In this document: positions 11,530 to 22,022 of the stretch, in pieces
Numbering within the stretch: the stretch's first letter is position 1
Layout of the letters: the number at the start of each line of letters is the position of its first letter
Assembly: GCF_905404315.1 (NCBI RefSeq)
Contig: NC_066304.1
Location: 2,604,001 to 2,668,000 of the forward strand
Length of the DNA: 64,000 bases
Source of the DNA: Leptidea sinapis
Lineage: Eukaryota > Arthropoda > Insecta > Lepidoptera > Pieridae
Reading direction: 5' to 3'
Notes under the pieces: generated by a model
The model's database searches: none
Told to the model about the DNA's origin: nothing
What the model saw: the letters and a program-made list of their open reading frames with translations, nothing else
Made by a program: the position numbers and the translations under genes

Positions 11530-11853
11530 CTTAGATTAAGGATTGGTCTCCACTGCGCTCCAACTAGATACCGCAGGCGTAGTCGCAAAGTGCGGCAACA
11601 AATACTACGCCCAAGTAGACTCGGGCCAGTCTCGAACAGTGTGTGACGTTGACGTGCCACTTTTTCTGTTAAACTTTCCTAATAATTGAAACTTAAATGC
11701 CAGGTTGCGTAGTAAAAATAATACTACAAGAATTAAGAAAGACATCACATATCATCGGTAAGTATCTTGTATTTTATTAATTTCAATGTAAAATAACACG
11801 AAGCGTATGTTACAAAATTTGATAGATGTCATTGAGTGTCAAGATGCCACGCA
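11530..11853 (+). mobile_element. P-like (THAP) element, copy C, cut off by a LINE
   Basis: Left TIR cttagattaaggattggtct at 11530. The THAP start codon region is at 11697 (MPGCVVK), then a deletion shifts the frame; TCGGTAAG follows as the donor. The element stops at 11853 where LINE sequence begins, and its right half is not found beyond the LINE. Confidence 0.7.
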
Positions 11854-12722
11854 CAAATTCAAATATTTTTATTCAAAATAGGATTAAAAATCACTTATTG
11901 AACGTCAAAAACTACGACCCATACAAAAGAGACTGCCTCAGACCTGAGAAGAAAGGCCGCATCAAACTCAGCGGGCTTTTTTTTATAAAAATATGGAATA
12001 CAATATTATATCGTACGATAAACATTTATAATTAAAGAGCCTGAGGGTGTTCGCTACATTCCCAGTCCGTGGTATCATTAAGAAAATCGTTTATGCTATC
12101 AGTAGTTTCACACGCAAACGTTTTTTAACAATTCTTTTAAATTTCGTAACACATTTGTTTTGTACATTTTCTGGGATCATATTGTAGAAGCATATACATC
12201 GCCCAATAAAAGACTTACTAAGACGACTTAACTGAGTAGTAGGCATAACAAGTTAATGTTTGTTCCTCGTGTTAACATTATGACTGTCACAGTTTCTAGC
12301 AAATTCTTCAGTGTGCTTATGAACATACAAATCATTATTGAGAATATATTGAGAAGTGACAGTCAGAATATTCACTTCTTTAAATTTTTCTCTTAATGAT
12401 TCTTTAGGATCTAGGTTATAAATAGCGCGAATAGCCCTCTTCTGCAGCACGAAGATAGTATTAATATCGGCCGCACTGCCCCATAACAATATACCATAGC
12501 ACATAATACTATGAAAATAACTAAAGCATACTAGTCGCGCCGTATCTGTCAGTTAACTGTCTAATTTTTTTTTACCGCATATTATGCTGCAGAACTAAGC
12601 CTATTCGCCAATCCTTCAATATGGGGCCCCATTGCAATTTGGAATCCAGAATGATGCCAAGAAATATAGTATATTCCACTGGTTTTACCACCTCTCCGTT
12701 TAAAAAATATTTGACCGGTCGT
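11854..12722 (-). mobile_element. LINE family A, RT C-terminal half and 3' UTR
   Basis: The longest coding copy of this family in the window, on minus. Frames show KYFLNGEVVKPVEYTIFLGI and LDSKLQWGPHIEGL (end of the RT palm/thumb), then MCYGILLWGSAADINTIF, VLQKRAIRAIYNLDP and LREKFKEVNILTV (12253-12504). The degraded ORF end and 3' UTR follow, with the caaattcaaat tail at 11854. Frameshifts and stops break it. It is 5'-truncated, as usual for target-primed insertions, and sits in intron 4 of the Beat gene. Confidence 0.85.
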
Positions 12723-12785
12723 CGTAGAGATCTTTGGGGGAGGCCTTTGTCCAGCAATGGATGTCTTCTTGCTGATGAGCATGAT
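12722..12785 (+). mobile_element. RTE-type LINE 3' scrap
   Basis: Contains gatctttgggggaggccttt and gtccagcaatgga, the terminal ~60 bp of the RTE family. It lies 71 bp from the exon 4 donor of the Beat gene. Confidence 0.65.
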
Positions 12786-12856
12786 GATACATTATGTTGT
12801 ATATTAATATATTATATTTTGTATTCTATTATTACACAAATTAAAATGTCACCCAC

Positions 12857-12996
12857 CTTTTGTAGTTCGTCGTTAATATACCAGTTAATATCCGACGCAG
12901 GTAAAGAGTAATCTGAACTACAATTGAGGACTATCTGGTCTCCAGGCTTGGCTAATTTCGGTGCTCCATAAATAACTGGGTCTTTATCCGGCATAG
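12857..12996 (-). CDS. beat: Beat-like protein, exon 4 (first half of second Ig domain)
   Basis: Minus-strand exon of 140 bp. The acceptor CTTACAG precedes 12996; two bases complete the codon started by the last G of exon 3 (giving Ala), then 46 codons MPDKDPVIYG...NDELQK end in phase 0 before GTGGGT. It encodes the start of an Ig domain: DQIVLNCSSD carries the first Cys and an N-C-S glycosylation sequon, and INWYIN is the core Trp motif. In Beat proteins this second domain follows a short P-rich linker, as here (MPDKDPV). The matching second Cys is in exon 5. Phase, splice sites and domain content all agree, so I rate this exon highly even though the flanks are full of LINE debris. Confidence 0.85.
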
Positions 12997-13949
12997 CTGT
13001 AAGAAAAAACAACTTTTACTTGCAGAGTCATTTGTATTATAATCACGACCAAACGAAATCCGAAGTTAAAGATCAAAGAATGATTAAGGGGGCGTAGAAA
13101 TGCCCCTTAAGGCCGCTATTCCAACAAATCGCCAAAATAGCGCATAATTGTAACCATTTCTTGACGGATTATATAAAGCTTATATTTTTTACAAAAAATA
13201 ATTAATATTTATCTACGGAATATGAGAAGAAAATTTATGTATACTTTACATTTCTATTTTTTATAGGCAGTGCGGAAAAAATCACCAAAATACCCCTAAC
13301 TTTTACAGTTGGAGTCATGCCAATCATTCAATCTAGATAAATTGTACCAAAATTTATTAATTGTACATCAATACTACTTAACATGACATAGTTTTTTTGT
13401 TTTGTAAACAAAATTGTATTAATGTTTGTAATAAATTAAAATTGCTTCTAATTCTGAATTAAAACTATGGCATCTTGTGCGAGAGAGGTAACCTCGCTCC
13501 GCTCGATTCCTCAAGGCCGTTGGCTCGGTCGACAGCCTTAAATTCTCAGGGTCACTTTACATGTTTTCAAGGGCCTTTACATGTTTTCAATTCATTATAA
13601 TATGGCAACCCATAATGAAATCCTCTGAAATTCTGTGCGTTCAGAAACCGTAAAAATACTGTCTCCTAAAACGTTTAATGCATATTGACACAAGAACACA
13701 ACATAATTATTACTTTTAGGTGACCTCTATAAAAATAAATTCTTAAAATCGATAAAATTTATGATGTGTCGATACAAAATTTGTCTAACTTACACTTTTG
13801 CCATATCGATTATCTCAAAAAAAAATAGTTTAAAAAAAAGCTAAAAAAATACGCTTTTATAGAAAATCCCACAAAAAAAAAAGAAAATAAATCTTAATAA
13901 ATTTAAATTAAAAATAGTGTAAGGAAAAATGATTTTATTATAAAAAAAG
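12997..13949. other. Intron 3 sequence, no recognised feature
   Basis: AT-rich with A/T runs near 13815-13890. No coding or repeat recognised. A short GC-richer patch at 13480-13550 has no open frame of interest. Confidence 0.4.
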
Positions 13950-14041
13950 CGCGGGGTGCATGGTATCAATAGTAACAAATATATTATGAACAGATATGAG
14001 TAGAAGGGTTATTTTGATAATATCCTGAAAAGCACCCCGCT
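13949..14041. repeat. Inverted repeat GCGGGGTGC / GCACCCCGC
   Basis: A 9-bp GC-rich arm at 13951-13959 is repeated inverted at 14032-14040, about 70 bp apart in AT-rich DNA. It may be a small MITE core or a transcribed hairpin. Confidence 0.4.
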
Positions 14042-14114
14042 TAACGCTTTAGATTTAATCTGTAATGTTACATTGTATTTTAAATAAATAAATAAAATGA
14101 AAAATTATATACTA

Positions 14115-14427
14115 TATTATATAACCCGACAGACGTTGTTCTGTACATAATAAATAAAATACTGTTTTTTTATGAATGTGTCAATATTATTTCATAACAT
14201 TGAGAATTATTTCGTAAGATGTCAAACTGTGCGTCAATAAATGCTATTATAGAAAATATGTCAATACAAAACAAATATTGGTTCTAAATCGAAATAAAAA
14301 CTATCCTATCACTCAAGTTGGACTAAACTGCACTCCATGAAGAAATCCCCATTAAAATCCGTTCACTAGTTTATAAGTTACACTGGAAACAAACATCAGG
14401 ACACTGGATTTATAAAATATATTAAGA
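14115..14427 (-). mobile_element. Helitron, non-autonomous (family H2), 3' end degraded
   Basis: Minus orientation. The 5' terminus TCTTAATATAT (right end, GA at 14426-14427 followed by T) is kept. The 3' end keeps acccgacagacgttgttctg, but the CTAG terminus is eroded. The interior matches 53303-53677. Confidence 0.75.
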
Positions 14428-14589
14428 TAATAATATACTAAACGAATTTTATCTGAAAATTTACATTATAAAATTTCAGTGGTATAAATATGAATACTAT
14501 AACCCACCCAAAAAGTTAAACACGCATATGATATACTCGAGTAAATACAATCACAATAATAGTATAATATGTGTATACATGTACACAAT

Positions 14590-14785
14590 TGCTTGTTTAG
14601 CTGCGCTGTTTACACACTTAGCCTCTTGATTGGGCCATTGTGCGTTTTCATTTGTGTTTTTACCCCAACCAGCCCAGATCATTCCAGAAGTCTAGCAGTC
14701 TTTTTATGTTTCTGCAGGCATCCGGAAGCGATGCTGGTGATTGGGGTATTTGTTACAAACAAACAAACAAACAAACAAACAAACA
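14590..14785 (+). mobile_element. LINE 3' UTR-like segment ending in (CAAA)n
   Basis: Higher-GC segment (cccaaccagcccagatcatt, gatgctggtgattggggt) running into about seven CAAA units at 14755-14784. A short tandem tail after a unique 3' end suggests target-primed LINE insertion, but the family is not recognised. Confidence 0.45.
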
Positions 14786-14999
14786 TGTACACAAGTCGCT
14801 ATACTTTACGTCACTAGTATGGCGCAAGCGCATTACGTCAGGAGCATGTCGTGGTCAACCGTGACACGAACCCATAAACTTTTCCCCACAAAAAATCTCT
14901 CAATGTGGCTTAAAATTGTTTTCACTTCAATAATACTTTTTAGTATCTTTCAACTCGTTTATTTAAAAGTAATATTAAAGAAATCTATTTTCAAATCAG

Positions 15000-15976
15000 A
15001 TTATTAGTTTAGTCAGGTTATTAGTAAATTGTGCTGTACATTTTCAAAATTTCCACAAAAATTTGTAATTTCCTTGCAGCCAAAATATGTGTGTGTACTT
15101 CTGAAAAGTTCCTTTGAAAAATATTCATTGAAAAGTATAAAAAAATAAACACACGCTTCATGTAAACTGTATATTTATAAATACATAAAAAGAGAATTAG
15201 GATTAACCACATATACATTTACCTATTTGTGTGTCTATCGTCTCGCTTTTTCGTTTCATCAAGTTTCAAATCACAACGATTCTAAAGAAGTTTCACTTCA
15301 ATAATTAAATGCGACATTTATTAGATATTTCTGCAGATTAAACATAGTAAACAGATGGAACCAGCACGTGTGCGATAATTCTTGACTAACAAGCGCTACG
15401 AAAGGGTACTCGAGGAGCGTAAGTAATTAAACTTATACGAAAGCCTGGAAATACTTGCTTCTTGTTAAAGTCATGCAATTAACAGAATGCTGAGAAAGAT
15501 CAAACTATATTGAATACTCGTACCTACGGCATTAAAAAGTCAATGATATTGTCGTCGAAGATATTGTAAATAAGTTTTTAAAACCTCTTTACCTATTGAT
15601 ATGGATACGTTTTTTGATCCCATTTGGCATACACTGGCCCTCTAAAAAAATAATTGCTTACAAATTTTCAATAAATGCATATTTAATATACATGGTTTAA
15701 TCTTTCTAAATATATCTAATCTGCATGAAACAAAAGCTTTGGAATACTATTAAATTGTCAATAATTTATCCTTTCATCAATTTCTATCTAGCTTATGACA
15801 GAGTCTTTCCTGTAGTCAACTTTCGTCAAACCTAATTCTTCATTTAGTATTTTTTATTGGTATAAAATATTACATGATATAATTGTTTGGAACCTTCTCT
15901 TAGGTGACAAAACCTGTGTCTGAAGATCCCATTCTTCCATAATTACAACCATGTTACCAACTTAAAACTAATTAAT
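15000..15976. other. Intron 3 sequence, no recognised feature
   Basis: AT-rich. The short motif gaagtttcacttc at 15287-15299 recurs elsewhere in the window. Confidence 0.4.
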
Positions 15977-16000
15977 TGTGGGTGTGTGTGTGTGTGTATA
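15977..16000. repeat. (TG)n microsatellite
   Basis: A run of about ten GT units, ending in tgtgtata. Confidence 0.7.
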
Positions 16001-16254
16001 TGTTATGAATAATGTAATGAAATTATAATTTAAAGCTCAAAGTGTTAGATAGATGTTAGAAGAATGATTATACATTTGTTTTTACATAAACATATTTTCG
16101 ATCAAATCAGGAACATAGCACACAAGCGAACAGGATTTATAGGGTTAGCAATCAATCGATAAATAATAATAACACAAATCGGAACAACTGCCACCAATCT
16201 ATTTAAATAATAATTTACTTGTAACGAAATTTTATAAAAAAAGAAGTAAAAGAT

Positions 16255-16370
16255 GAAGTCCATTGAGTTTCTTGTGCCTTGTGTTCTTCTCAGGTCTGAG
16301 GTATGCATTTTCGAATATGTAGTAAATTATAAATGATTTGAAATTCTATTCTGCATAAAAATATTGAATC
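16255..16370 (+). mobile_element. LINE family A, 3' UTR scrap
   Basis: Contains gagtttcttgtgccttgtgt, ttctcaggtctgaggtat and ataaaaatattgaat, the family A 3' end. Confidence 0.65.
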
Positions 16371-16894
16371 GGCCTACGCACTGGAAATAGCTAAGTTTAA
16401 GCAAAATATATTACGGGAAATATATATTATATTATGTATCCTCAATTTGCCATAGAGGCTGTACAATTTATCCTCAAACGCATTTGAATAATCTCAAGCA
16501 TATTATAGGCTGGTTGAGATTATTAATATTAGTTATCTGTAATGTGCAATGGTGAACAATACAATCTGTTAATACGGCTGTGGTAGACATGAATAGATAT
16601 GATAATTACTACAATCTCACCTACCCCACCTCATCTCACCTAGCTGACCAGGTATGACCTAGCAATTGCACCAATCAATAACAGGAAATTTGGAATGCTC
16701 AGTTCCGTTCCACTGATTTTACCCTGTTTTAATCATCTAGTCTTGCCAATTTATCAGAGAATCTGTTCTATATTGCTACCTTCACTTTTTAAACACAGAC
16801 TTACATTTTTATCATACGCCTTACGTTGTCATAAATAAAGTATGTCGTCGAATATTTGAACATAATAATCACCCATTTGAAGATATCCAATTTA
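16371..16894. other. No recognised feature
   Basis: AT-rich intron 3 sequence; nothing supported. Confidence 0.4.
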
Positions 16895-17185
16895 TTTGAA
16901 AATTTGAACTCGTGGAGCGAATGAGGGAAGAAAGATTGACGCAAGTATGTGTGGGCAGGTAGGTCGCAGCCGCGGGAGACCGCGTAGAACATTCGTCAAC
17001 CAAATTGGGGACGTTTTGAGAAAAGGAAAGCTCCGAAGCACCCGCAACTTGCGTGCATGTACGAAAAGAGTAATGAATGTAGAGGAAGCGCGTGAGGTTT
17101 GTAAGGATAGATGCAAGTGGCATTATATTGTCTCTGACTACCCCGACGGGAACAAGGCTTGAGTATGTGTGTGTGTGTGTTGCAC
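16895..17185 (+). mobile_element. LINE ORF2 C-terminus with (GT)n tail
   Basis: Open frame to the stop at 17161-17163, with GQVGRSRGRPRRTFVNQIGD and KRVMNVEEAREVCKDR. The RGRPRRTF and EAREVCKDR blocks are the conserved end of a lepidopteran LINE ORF. The stop is followed at once by gtgtgtgtgtgt, so the GT tract is probably the tail of the retrotransposon. The last ~85 codons are uninterrupted, so the copy is relatively young. Clade not assigned. Confidence 0.7.
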
Positions 17186-17503
17186 ACGCATCATGACCGA
17201 TGATCGATGGCAACACAATATTTCATTCCTCATCTTTTTATCCTAACTAGGAGGATCAGGGAAATTAAAAGGAATTTGACACACATACGATATGAGAAGA
17301 ATTCGAGCTTTTTAATAATAATCTTGTTGTTAACGTAAATACAACCCCTTTGTACACTTCATCCTTAATTTTATCAACAAATAAAGAATTTGATTGATTG
17401 ATTGATTGAACAAATATTTGACACATTTCACTGCTTATGATGCAATAAAATTAGCTGAAAAGAATGAAAATACGGCTTGAAAAAGAAAGAAGTTTATTTT
17501 ATG

Positions 17504-18178
17504 CTAGCTGACCCGGAACCTTAAAACAAACAAAAGGAATAATTTTTTATTAAATAAATAAAAATAAATTCTCGGTATGAATGAAATTTTATTATTATTT
17601 TCGATTGTATATGTGTAATTAACTTCATGATGTTGCATACTTACAAAACAGAGTTTTCCTGAAATACTGGCTATAAAAGGTTTCAATTTGATATTGACAG
17701 ACACACACACAGTTATGATACAGTCTGGTAATTAATTTAAAGCTTTCTGATAAACTATATTTTGTGTTTTGTTTTGTGGTGTGGTTAGGTTCAAATATTT
17801 TATTTTTTGAACAAACTTTAAAATTTATCAATCTACATAAAAATAATCTGATAGATAGTTAACAGCTGTAGTTAATCTACAAACTATAGTAACTAAAATT
17901 ACGTTTATTTTTTACCTCCTGAGAAAGTTAGAAAGATATAAAAATTAAAAATTAGTTAATCATTTTAAAATATTCTATTACTTTGATTTCTGAACGACGG
18001 GGGACGCATCAAAGGAAACACAAAATTGTTGTTTTCATTTAATTCCGTGCATTTTCATATTTATTCACCTTTTAAACCTTCTCTGGAATAATTCAAAACC
18101 AAAATTAGCCAAATCGGTCCAGCCGTTCTTGAGTTTTAGCGAGACTAACGAACAGCAATTCATTTTTATATATATAGA
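17504..18178 (-). mobile_element. Helitron, non-autonomous (family H3)
   Basis: Minus orientation: the 3' end CTAG is at 17504-17507 (ctagctgacccgg) and the 5' end TC at 18178-18177. The 5' sequence on minus reads TCTATATATATAAAAATGAA then GCTGTTCGTTAGTCTCGCTA, a typical lepidopteran Helitron start. The interior matches 57739-58756. No helicase coding. The next element abuts it directly. Confidence 0.85.
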
Positions 18179-18949
18179 CTAGCTGACCCGACAGACGTTG
18201 TTCTGTAGATAATAAAAAAATACTGTTTTATAGGAATTTGCTAATAATATTTCAAAATATCAAGAATTATTTCGTAAAATCTGCTCCCTGTTGTTATAAT
18301 GAAATTGTTTCACAGCGGAACTGTCAAACCGTGTGTCACTTAAGAGACCCCGCAAACTGCAGACTTTTGATCGGCCGATAGTTTGGTTGGTTTGTTTATC
18401 AGTATGCAGATGTATGAGAGTGCGCACATTATAACGATTCGGTATTGGCCGACATAAAAGTTTGATGGGCTACACGTTTGCCTTCAAACTGAACCGTCAG
18501 CAAACTATCGGTCGACTGTTAAATCAGTACAGCGCTCTTCTAGGCGCGCACACCACCGATTGTTTAGTCGGCCAGATTCATCAATAGCCGATTTAAAACT
18601 AATAGCGAATCGTCCCTAAAACTGTCGGCCGATAGTTGTCTAGTGTGCGCACTCATCACAGAACCAACTGTATAGTTAGGCCAGTGTGCGCACTTAACAG
18701 CCGAACTCAACCAAACTATCGGCCGATCGAAAGTCTGCAGTTTGCGGGGTCTCTAATTCTCTCATAGAAAGTATGTCCATACAAAACAAATATTGAAAAT
18801 AAAAATAATGATGGGTTCCAAATCGAAATTAAAACTATCCTATCTCTCAAGTTGGATCAAACTGCACTCCATGAAGTAATCCCCATTAAAATCCGTTTAG
18901 GAGTCCATCGCGGACAAACAACGTGACACGTAATTTATATATATTAAGA
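18179..18949 (-). mobile_element. Helitron, non-autonomous (family H2), containing a TIR element
   Basis: CTAG (18179-18182) to GA (18948-18949), with flanking A at 18178 and T at 18950, exactly the A|T target of Helitrons. The A is the terminal base of the H3 element, so this copy inserted at the very end of that element. The 771-bp length is due to the 410-bp insertion at 18344-18753. Confidence 0.87.
18344..18753. mobile_element. 410-bp TIR element (Harbinger-like MITE) nested in a Helitron
   Basis: Perfect outer TIR gagaccccgcaaactgcaga at 18344 against tctgcagtttgcggggtctc ending at 18753; the inverted match then continues with one mismatch through atcggccgatagtttggttg. Flanked by TAA at 18341-18343 and 18754-18756; the uninterrupted Helitron copies support TAA as a 3-bp target duplication, which fits PIF/Harbinger. 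The interior repeats the palindromes atcggccgat and gtgcgcac several times. Confidence 0.8.
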
Positions 18950-18956
18950 TAGACTT

Positions 18957-19388
18957 AGGTAGTTGTCATTATATCCCCTGATTGTTTTTATCTATTACAG
19001 ATACATCACTACATACAACAATAGGAAAATAATTGTCAATAATCCTACTAATATCTTCTCTTTCTTGGCGTGCGTCCGTGCAGAATGGGTTGTCGCTATG
19101 CCAACTGTATGGCTGTCAGGCTTGACTTGACAGCTTGACAGGCCCTGCATGTTTCAGTATGACAACTCTCTCTGTTATCCCTACTCAAGCATTTTATTGA
19201 AGGTTTAGTTGCGAATGCAACGGGCAACTACTAGTATTAAATGTTAGTTGTAATTTAATTAGTAATTGTTCGCAGATGTTGTACTTGAAAGTATATAAAT
19301 AAACACTGCACATATTATATTTTACCTTAAAATTATTTTTGTAATTTTCAGTACGAAACAGTAATAATGTTTGTAAAATTGACTACTT
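18957..19388. other. No recognised feature
   Basis: AT-rich, short GC-richer patch near 19100-19150; no coding or repeat identified. Confidence 0.4.
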
Positions 19389-19822
19389 ACTTTACGTTAC
19401 TGATTTTGCGTAAAGTAGGCGCGGGAAATAGAACCTGTTTCTTTTACTTTACATTACTGATTATGCGCAATGTAGACGTGGAAAATGCACCTGTTTCTTT
19501 TACTTTACGTTACTGATTTTGCGCAATGTAGACCCGGTAAATTGCACCTGTTTCTTTTACTTTACATTACTAATTTTGTGCAATGGAGACGCGGAAAATT
19601 GCACCTGTTTCTTTTACTTTACGTTACTGATTTTGCGCAAAGTAGACGCGGAAAATAGTACCTGTTTCTTTTACTTTACGTTACTGATTATACACAAAGT
19701 AGATGCGGAAAATAACACCTGTTTCTATTACTTTACGAAAATAGCACCTGTTTCTTACACTTTTCGTTACTGATTATACGCAAAGTAGATGCGGAAAATG
19801 CAGCACCTGTTTCTTTACTTTT
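19389..19822 (+). repeat. 57-bp tandem repeat (about 7.5 units)
   Basis: Units start with actttac at 19389, 19446, 19502, 19559, 19616, 19673 and 19730 (a 29-bp partial unit) and 19759. Each unit carries gttactgattttgcgcaaag, gtagacgcggaaaa and cacctgtttctttt. Because 57 is a multiple of three, an 84-codon frame (19519-19773) encodes a 19-residue repeat with CFFYFTLLI. I read that as a by-product of the repeat, not a gene. Confidence 0.88.
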
Positions 19823-20313
19823 ACTTTCTTATCATATTTCAACAAATCCGGAACTAGTTAGTTACTCAGCATTACGCTCAGCTATAATTTCTACGTTCTT
19901 CCTTGTTGCTCAATATTGTACATAATAATCAATGACGTTCTATACATATAAGTTCTATACGTACACAAAATACAATATTGCTAATCATTGTTCACTGGGC
20001 CTTTAAAAAATAAATATTAAAACGAGCGACTCTATAGTTTTCATTTCTGTGTACTTGCTTTTTGCCAACCCATCTTATACAAATAAAATAAACTTACCGG
20101 TGATAAGTCACACCATGTTTTTTTTGCGTCGTGAACGTATTATTTGGGCACTTTATTATAGCACACTTAGACTTGGTATTTGACATGCGACTAAAGAGAA
20201 AAGTGTGTTAACATTGTCTTTAAGCATACTTTTGCCGTTCCGCTATCAGACTGCGAATGATATGTCTATATGTATAGAATGTAATTGATAGTAATCACTA
20301 ATCAGTATCTCAC
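19823..20313. other. Intron 3 sequence next to exon 3
   Basis: AT-rich; nothing recognised besides the exon 3 donor GTGAG at 20313-20309 (minus). Confidence 0.4.
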
Positions 20314-20497
20314 CAACAACAGTCATCAGTTTAGTTTCCCTCGCTATCAGAAACTTGGGTCCTTCTGTGGATATCTCACAGCTGTAGGCAGCGCGTGTGG
20401 CTACCGGTGTGGGCATCACTCGCACCATACAGCACCCACCTTCACATTCCCCGCCTTCAACAATCACGCCAGTCACGTTGAACAAACGTATCGTTGG
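20314..20497 (-). CDS. beat: Beat-like protein, exon 3 (second half of first Ig domain)
   Basis: Minus-strand exon of 184 bp. The acceptor TTTTCCAACAG precedes 20497; it is read in phase 0 after exon 2 and ends one base into a codon at GTTG|GTGAG. The 61 codons start PTIRLFNVTG (N-V-T glycosylation sequon), pass an unusual Cys cluster GGECEGGCC, and reach AAYSCEISTEGPKF, the YxC motif that closes the first Ig domain. They end LMTVV, the last beta strand before the inter-domain linker. The layout matches Beat-family first Ig domains, in which this half also lies on its own exon. The three clustered cysteines are additional to the canonical pair. An RTE remnant begins only about 38 bp upstream of the acceptor. 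Confidence 0.87.
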
Positions 20498-20535
20498 CTG
20501 TTGGAAAACAAAGATATATCAGTGTCATTATTGAT

Positions 20536-20762
20536 TCATCATCAGCCGGAAGACGTCCACTGCTGGACAAAAGCCTCCCCCAAAGATCTCCACAACGACC
20601 GATTCTTCGCTTCCCTCGTCCAACGTATTCCGGCGATCTTGACCGGATCGTTGGTCTATCTACCACCACTACGTCTCCTGGTACGTGGTCGCCATTCGAG
20701 GACTTTTTTGCCCCACCAGCCATCTGTCCATAGAACTATGTGCACTGCCCACTGCCACTTTT
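20536..20762 (-). mobile_element. RTE-type LINE 3' remnant
   Basis: Plus strand reads catcatcagccggaagacgt, then cctcccccaaagatctccac and cgtattccggcgatcttgac; on minus this is the end of the RTE ORF. It lies in intron 2, right beside the exon 3 acceptor. Confidence 0.8.
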
Positions 20763-20763
20763 A

Positions 20764-20817
20764 AAACAGTTTTATTTAAATGTGTAACACTCGTGTAATC
20801 AAAGAAAATACTATGAA
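20764..20817. repeat. End fragment of the palindromic element
   Basis: aaacagttttatttaaatgt then gtaatcaaagaaaatacta matches the reverse complement of the outer part of the element at 10970-11010. Confidence 0.5.
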
Positions 20818-21204
20818 TTAAATAATAAAGTAAAAATTCAAATAGCAACAAGAACAGACAAGACTCAAAGTGATCAATATAAAAGGATATGAAACGCGTA
20901 AATAATTTGATTTTCGCAGCATCGCTCTCAATCAAAAAACCGTTCAGTGAGTAACGTAGTTATTTCAACAAAAACAAAAAGTATATATGACATGGCAATA
21001 TTTTGCTGAAACTTGCAATAAATATTGAGAATTGTAGTCCACTGCCAAGAAATATAGTTTATGCATCGTTACTGTTATTATATTATTGTTGTTTTAGCAG
21101 TCTTATCACTACTTCTATTAAAGACTGGCAGTAGTTAGAACAATTTAAGCTTCGCTAAGGGCGATTAAAGATTCAAATACAAATTTAATCATTAATAATT
21201 ATCA

Positions 21205-21502
21205 AAGATGCTTCAAATCCCTTGGACAGCATTCCGCACCAACCAATCCATCCTTAACACTCTAGGTGTAAAAACCTTCGGACATATCGCCAGAAAAGAT
21301 GGCCACAACCTCGAACAACTGATGGTTACTGGGAAGGTAGACGGACGAAGCCTCAGAGATCGGAGCCCTATACGATGGTCTGACCAAATCCGCACATCCC
21401 TGAAAACCAGACTTCATGACGCACTGCACGTAGCCAAAGATGGCGAATTATTGTCAAAAAGTTGAATCCTCAGAGAAATCACGACACTCAGCAATAATGA
21501 AT
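21205..21502 (+). mobile_element. RTE/CR1-type LINE ORF C-terminus
   Basis: The plus frame from 21208 shows IPWTAFRTNQSIL, FGHIARKDGHNLEQLMVTG and RSPIRWSDQI, a conserved LINE C-terminal block (FGHIARKD, SPxRWxDQ). After a frameshift near 21470 the natural end NHDTQQ and double stop are seen. It is a different subfamily from the ...RRTDGRW remnants. Confidence 0.75.
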
Positions 21503-22022
21503 ACGATGCGAAGAGGAGGAGGAATTATCAAAGCAATGGCATCCTTTAGCATGACAACACGTCCTCACATTCAGATAAAGTAACAGAAGCGTATTTGAAG
21601 GCTTCAGATAAAGAAATAATGACGATTTCTCGATTTAGGCCAGACTTAACGCCATCTTATATTCATAAGCCTTAAGACTAATTTTTAGATGAAATTAAAG
21701 GCACACATTTTGAGAGACCTAAATTGGATATGAATCATATTATGAAGCTATCAATGAGGAGACCTCTCGAGGAAAAATATTACAGTGCAAAATTCATTAT
21801 AAAATTGTTCCTACGAATATGAAAATGAACTTATATCTGGCCTTAAGTATCAAAATCCAGTACTTTCCATCTTACGTTAAAAGCAATTTTGCTTAACGGC
21901 ATTCGTATTAAGCTACCTCCTACTCTCTTAAACTACTTCCTAATTTGTGTCCCTACTTATCAAATCTTTCAAAAGGGCTTAAGCATAACAGTTCACTCCT
22001 CTCCTTTATGAGTTTAATATAC

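Noticed and set aside
17163..17183. (GT)n tract as an independent microsatellite
   Set aside because: It directly follows a LINE stop codon and is better read as the element's tail.
19519..19773. 84-codon open frame encoding CFFYFTLLI repeats
   Set aside because: It is created by the 57-bp tandem repeat; there is no start context, splice site or non-repeat coding part.
20285..20764. 159-codon plus-strand frame
   Set aside because: It is the shadow of the minus-strand Beat exon 3 and of the RTE remnant beside it.
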